Assembly (NCBI RefSeq): GCF_036417845.1
Contig: NC_090020.1
Span: 31,418,425-31,482,424, forward strand
Direction: 5' to 3'
DNA length: 64,000 nucleotides
From: Apteryx mantelli
Lineage: Eukaryota; Chordata; Aves; Apterygiformes; Apterygidae
Of the stretch, positions 58,940 to 64,000 are shown in pieces. Numbering within the stretch: position 1 is the stretch's first letter; each line of letters opens with the position of its first letter. The notes beneath the pieces are model-generated. The model was not told where the DNA came from, ran no database searches, and worked only from the letters and a program-made list of their open reading frames with translations. A program made the position numbers and the translations under genes.

Positions 58940-58954
58940 TCAGTAGGTGGCGCT
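58940..58954 (+). promoter_or_regulatory. CTCF-like binding motif
   Basis: TCAGTAGGTGGCGCT matches the CTCF core (CCASYAGRKGGCRS) at all but one or two positions, including the invariant AG and GGCGCT parts. Forward orientation. Occupancy is not shown. Confidence 0.45.
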
Positions 58955-61900
58955 CGAGAGTATGCAATTTTATTTTTGACTTTGTTGGCACAGAAAAATC
59001 TGTTGCTTTTTTTATGGTAGAACTGGATTCTTGGAACGAGTGTCCCATTATCTCCCTGAGTGCAAAGATGATAAAGACTTGATTTACAAATGTGCTTATG
59101 ACATGTAGCTCCCAATGACTTAATTTAAGCTGCAAAACTCAGGCACTGAAGATGAAACTCACTGGCTCCAACATTTCAAATACCTTTTGGGACAGGGCGG
59201 TGTTTTCTTCTGTAGTTGGATAACTTGGCTTAGTCATTCCCTGATTCTGTTTAGTAGCTCTAGGACATATAAAATAATAATAGAAATAGCATTTATTTAT
59301 GTATTTTAAAAATAAACAGCTGAGAAGGTGGAGGCTAGGATATTTGCAGTGCAAACATTAGGGCTGAACTAGTTCTTTGCTTTTCTACATTTCACAAACA
59401 GAAAGAAATCTACAGATTTGTAATTCAAAATTGTGATTTTTCACAGCTTTAGTATTCACACAGAGTGAGAGAGGACCATAAACTACCAGCCAGGAAGCAG
59501 AAATTTTGTCTTGCATGTCAATTAAAAACAGTTCCCGATCACCAGAGGAGAGCTGTTCTCTTGCAATAGTCCCCTGCCATCCCTCAGGACACCTATGAGA
59601 AGACTTGCAAAGCAGAGCTTTTCTCCACACAGGGACTTCCCTTGTCTAAAAGTATCCTTAGTTGGCTGGTTAATTGAGTTTTATAGATTTCCTTTAATCT
59701 TAGGTGTTTAAGGGAGCTGTAGTGTGGTTGAAAGTCTAAAAATAGAGATGTTCCTAAGCTGCAAAATTCTAATCTGAGATAGGATCAGGGTTTTAAATCC
59801 TGCATAGTTCAAGAGATCTGTATCCCAGACTTTTTCTTTAGAACTTCACGGTGATAGCTTCAAAATTCAGATCTAGGTTAGGTTTCTGTTATGGTTCAAG
59901 AATGTTTGGCTCTGTCATTCTGGCTTTGACTCACTTTTAGGTAGGATCAAGCGATAACAGTTAAGACAGACAAAAGTTAATGGAAATCAAAGTCTTCCCA
60001 GTCATTATCTGTGCCAGTAGCATATGCAAATTTTTGATCTTCAATGTATAATTTTAAAAACAGGTTATTGAATCCGTACTCAATCCACTAGTTTACTGGT
60101 GTATATGATCAATATTGAAGCTCACACAATTATTAAAAGTGAAAATGCTTGTGGCTTGGACCTTTGAGGGGTTGAGGAGGCCCTAATCTGCCCTGTTGTC
60201 TCCACATCTTCACAGAGAAGCCTCATCCCAATCAGTTCTATGGAACTGCCCTTGTTCCCATAGAGGGAGGATCTCAGACCCTTTCAAAAACAATGGAAGT
60301 ATGAATTCTTCTATAACAAATCATAAAAAGCAAGCATCCCCCTCCTCCCCTCCCCCATAGAAAAGACCCCACCCCAGAGTAAGCTTCTGTCAGGCTGTGG
60401 CTTCATGACATCATTAACTTGGTTTGGGGCACTTGTGCCTGGATCAAAAATGCTGCATTTGTATGATACAAAGCACTGAAGCAATATAAAGTCACTTCCA
60501 TTGTCCAAAGTGATTTTAATGTATTGCGTATTTTGTTCTTTTTTTTTTTTTTTTAAGAAGAAATGTCCTTACCAAGTTTATTTTGGATCAAGCATAATCT
60601 GTCATATTTTTATAAATTTCTATTGGACCAGAAATTGTTTGCTATGGCTAATGTGATAAAAATGCAGCTATGTGTTCACACCTGATCTGGATCAAATTCT
60701 TAATGTCTGGTGAATTCAGTAGTGAAAAGTTTCATTGTTTTACTGCCTCTGGAACCATGTTTTCTTCCATGGACAGATGTTCTCTTCTGAATACAACAGC
60801 ATCCGCTGAAGGCGTTACTGCCTACTCCCTGCTGAGTGTTGTCCTCGACTGGCTTGAAATTTCCACCTCCCACAGTTGTGCTTGGTTAAAAGGATCCTGT
60901 AATACTCCTTGATCCAGGCCAGGCAAAATAAGCCAAGTTAATTCAAACCACTATGTGAACTGTTTAAATTAACTCAGCTGGTTTTGCCAGAAGTTGATTA
61001 TGCATCATTCACACACACTGTTTCGCAAGGGTGGTAACCTCCAGCAGGCAAGTTGCTAACCGCTGGGGAGTGGAGAAGGGGAAATCTTCAAGTAGCACAT
61101 CTGTGCAGAGCAAAGGTCTCTCTGCAGCCTTCATCTTTAATTGAAAGACTTAGCACCTCATTAAAAACATGTTTTAAGTGAGCTAAAAATTGAATAAGTC
61201 TGAAGTGAGGTAGTAGAGTAATTACTGTAATGTTGACATCAGGTTGTTCTTGAAAGATACGCTTTTTAGTGCTCCTCTGTTATATTGTAGGGGAGTATGT
61301 GGAAGAGCAGATCTGATGCCACTTAAGATTGGGAGTTTGAACCAAATAACCATGAACACCTGCAAATCAAAGGTGTGGTGCAAGAGTGGAAGATAAAACC
61401 CAGAGCTGAAGGCTACTCTCTCTCTCTGTAGTCCTTGAGGACATTCAGTGCTTCAGAGCAGTGCTCTAGAAAGTCTGTACCTTGAGCAAGCTGATGGAAA
61501 ATACCTGAAAGCATGGGTATGCTGGAAATCTTACCCTTGTGTGGAGAAGCTGAGGAGTTGGTGGTCTTCAGCTTACAATGTAATAGTCTAAAAAATACTT
61601 GCTAGAGCACTCTTGGATGTGGAAGTCTTGGGTTGTATAGGCCCTTAATTCCTGCCCCTTGACTATATGTTTGTCTACATGGAAATAGTTTTTGTCTCTC
61701 CTGTTTGCATTTTGTGATTGGGTAGAACAGCATAAAATTTCTTGGGTCAGAAAGACATGACACGAGAGCTTAGTGGTTAAACTGCTAGGGGAAAGGGATG
61801 TCAGTCTATATCCCTAGGCTTTTTTCTGTGTTTTTTCTGGTGACCTCTAACTTGGTGGTTATTGTGCTTTCATGGCTTGAATGTCATCAGACTGAGGAGG

Positions 61901-64000
61901 GCAAGAAACTCAGTCTGCCTCATCTGTCTGACTGCTTCATTCACTAGGCTGTTTTAGAAAACATGTGGGCCTCTTTTGGCTGCGTTTTGAAAGAAAGTAG
62001 CTAATAAAGTTTGGCCAGAGGGAGTCTGGGTGTAAGAAATGTTCTCACAGCATCCTGTTAGACTGGGTCTCTCAAAAACCTTAAAAATTGTTCCACTTTT
62101 TCTTGGATTCTATAGGGCTTTCATGGGAGTTAGACACCTAGTTACTCAGACTAAAGCAGTGCTGGCCAAGTTTGTGCATCTTGCCAAGTCTTGGATCAAA
62201 CAGGGCATGGCTGGTTAATAAACATTTGCCTGTGACCTTAAGCTGTGATCACTGCAACACCATAACTGCCAGTAAGTCTAAGCACTCTGAGGGAATAAAA
62301 GATTGGTTTTTGGATCACAGCTTTGAGCACAGGTGGTACATTAGGGCTAAAAAGCACTCTGGCTTATCAGGTTTGGCTCTTATTATGGGGCCCATCCACA
62401 GCAGACCTTTGTAACCCTTAGTGCAATATTTCTGAGTCTCACTTCTCTCTTGCACTAGATGCAGATGGTGCACATGCTGTTGTTGAGCCCAACACTATGA
62501 CTTGCTGGGGCCGGGGCGCACACTCGCCTGGGAAGTATGCTGTGCCTGTGCAATAGCACCTGGGGGGATTTTACTGGCCACCTCCAAGCTCACAGAGATG
62601 GGCCTGTGGCAACTCGGGCTGAGCACAAGAATCAGTGTGAAGGAGAAAGAGCTACAAAGTCCTTCAGAAGGTAATGGTTGCTTTTTTCTGTTTTCTAATG
62701 TAAAACTACTAAACAGTCCTTTTTGTTAGTATTATCTTGATAATTGATAATGTATACTGCTCATTTCATATGAAGTTGTTCCCTTAAACTTCTGTTTTGT
62801 TGAGTGAATGCATGTGAGCACATGCAATTTGTTGCAAAATTTTCTGCTGAGATGACCACTAGTTAATATTAGGACTGCCACTGAGTGCACTTATGTTTTC
62901 TTTTCTTGGATCTAGACTAAGAATCCAGCTCTTAATCATATATTTCTACCATTATGTTAATGTTGGTGGAGTCACAGGGGACCAACTGCTACAGCTTTCA
63001 GGCAAATCAAGTCCCAAATTTGAACTGTGAATTTGTAAATGTGGCTTGAATATTTAAGTTTCACAAATCTAGTTAAAATACACTGTTCTTTTAATGGCCT
63101 ATATCTCAGAATCTGCTCCATAATATTGTCTCTGTCTGGTTTATGCCTCATTTTTCCACCTATAAGCTAGGCATATCCACTCCGAATCCTGGTTATTGAT
63201 CCTGCTTAAGCATATCCATAAGACAGGTATCCCAGCAAGGAGTTTGTGGTCACTTTTCTGCTGGTTTTACGGCATTTGAACTGAGCAAAATGAACAAAGT
63301 AGTGCATGTATCTTGTTCCATTGATTGATTTTCTGCTAAATGTGTATTTTCCTCTCCCCCCCCCCTTTTTTTTCCCCTCCTTCATGGGCTCCCTGGTGAC
63401 ATTTTTAGTCCACTTCATATTTATTTATTTATTTTTTTAAGTTGTATGTTTTCCATATTTACGCCCTCTCTGCTTTCTTAAGAAAAACTAAATCACTTTA
63501 ATTAAACTCTTGAATTTGAGTGCCAATGGATTTCAAAGTTGGGGGCAAATCCAGCATACCCCTAAAAATATATCATTGTAAAAACATAATTAGTAGAAAT
63601 GTACAAGTACAGATGATACTGATAAACTATCACAGAATAAACATGAATGATGTGGTAGAGCACATATAAATAATAGGAATGGAATCATATTTCAATTATT
63701 AATAGATTATTGCTATCAATAAATAAGGTTATCAATCTCACATGCTTGCTATAGATTACATCCATTAGGTCTTTCTTTCCTCAGGCACATAAATCCTTAC
63801 AGTCTGAGCATATACCAGTTTTTAAATCCATAAATATATTATGCAGTAGTTCTCTTTGAGGAGCTAATGCTTTGTTCAATATTCTGTTAAAATGTCTCAA
63901 ATGAAGCAAATGGGCTTCTAGAGTTTTATTTATGGAGGCTCAGGAGAGCAAAACAGAAAACATGAAAGTAAAAACACTTGCAAGCTGAGAAACCTCAGCA

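Larger units (their letters stand above)
44767..64000. other. 5' flank of SLC28A3, about 19 kb without a recognised gene
   Basis: No exon with recognisable protein similarity is seen on either strand. The ORFs are short and unsupported. It holds possible LTR-derived sequence near 49.6-50.05 kb, a 12-bp tandem duplicate at 51186, short palindromes at 56871 and 57266, an alternating GT/GC tract at 57779, poly-T runs and a CTCF-like site at 58940. By human synteny (SLC28A3 next to NTRK2) this may be the interval towards NTRK2. Confidence 0.6.

Noticed and set aside
44767..64000. Search for exons of NTRK2 or another neighbour
   Set aside because: Synteny makes a neighbour plausible, but no kinase, Ig or leucine-rich-repeat coding segment is visible, so none is annotated.
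1..64000. tRNA, rRNA, CRISPR arrays, bacterial or phage-type systems
   Set aside because: No cloverleaf, rRNA core, or regular repeat-spacer pattern is seen. The window is ordinary vertebrate DNA, so prokaryotic system types do not apply.

Overview
This window is vertebrate nuclear DNA, almost certainly avian. It is AT-rich with long introns, has very few interspersed repeats, and carries a short truncated copy of the CR1 LINE typical of birds. There are no operons, no dense ORFs and no ribosome binding sites. The only gene I can support is a complete SLC28A3 (concentrative nucleoside transporter CNT3) on the minus strand. Its coding sequence runs from the ATG at 44266 to the stop codon at 2708. 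I rebuilt it as 18 coding exons, all with GT-AG introns and all in phase. The total is 2052 nt including the stop, giving 683 residues, close to the 691 of human CNT3.

The reconstruction can be tested against known residues. The ligand and cation-site residues described for human CNT3 (G340, Q341, E343, S374, V375, E519, N565, S568, C602) all fall exactly one position earlier here. The selectivity set Gly-Gln / Ser-Val is that of CNT3, not of CNT1 or CNT2. CNT3 is a plasma-membrane symporter that takes up purine and pyrimidine nucleosides and many nucleoside drugs with Na+ or H+.

Layout in plus coordinates: 1-2600 is the 3' flank, with two possible poly(A) signals, a CpG-containing patch and a perfect CRE palindrome. 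2708-44270 is SLC28A3, with introns of 0.7 to 7.7 kb that hold small relics: an L3/CR1-like fragment near 8.9 kb, a 149-bp tandem duplication near 22.6 kb, a palindromic MITE-like relic near 26.4 kb and a CR1 piece near 38.1 kb. 44271-44760 may hold a TATA promoter and a 5' UTR exon. 45-64 kb is non-coding as far as I can see. It contains a possible LTR remnant, a Z-DNA-type GT/GC tract and a good CTCF-like motif at 58.94 kb. In mammals SLC28A3 lies beside NTRK2, and the human 9q21 segment corresponds to the avian Z chromosome, so the right flank may be the interval towards NTRK2. That is inference; no NTRK2 exon is visible.

I found no undescribed multi-gene system. The points most worth a second look are the full exon model, the tandem intronic duplication, the promoter candidate, the pyrimidine tract beside the first coding exon's donor, and the CTCF-like site.
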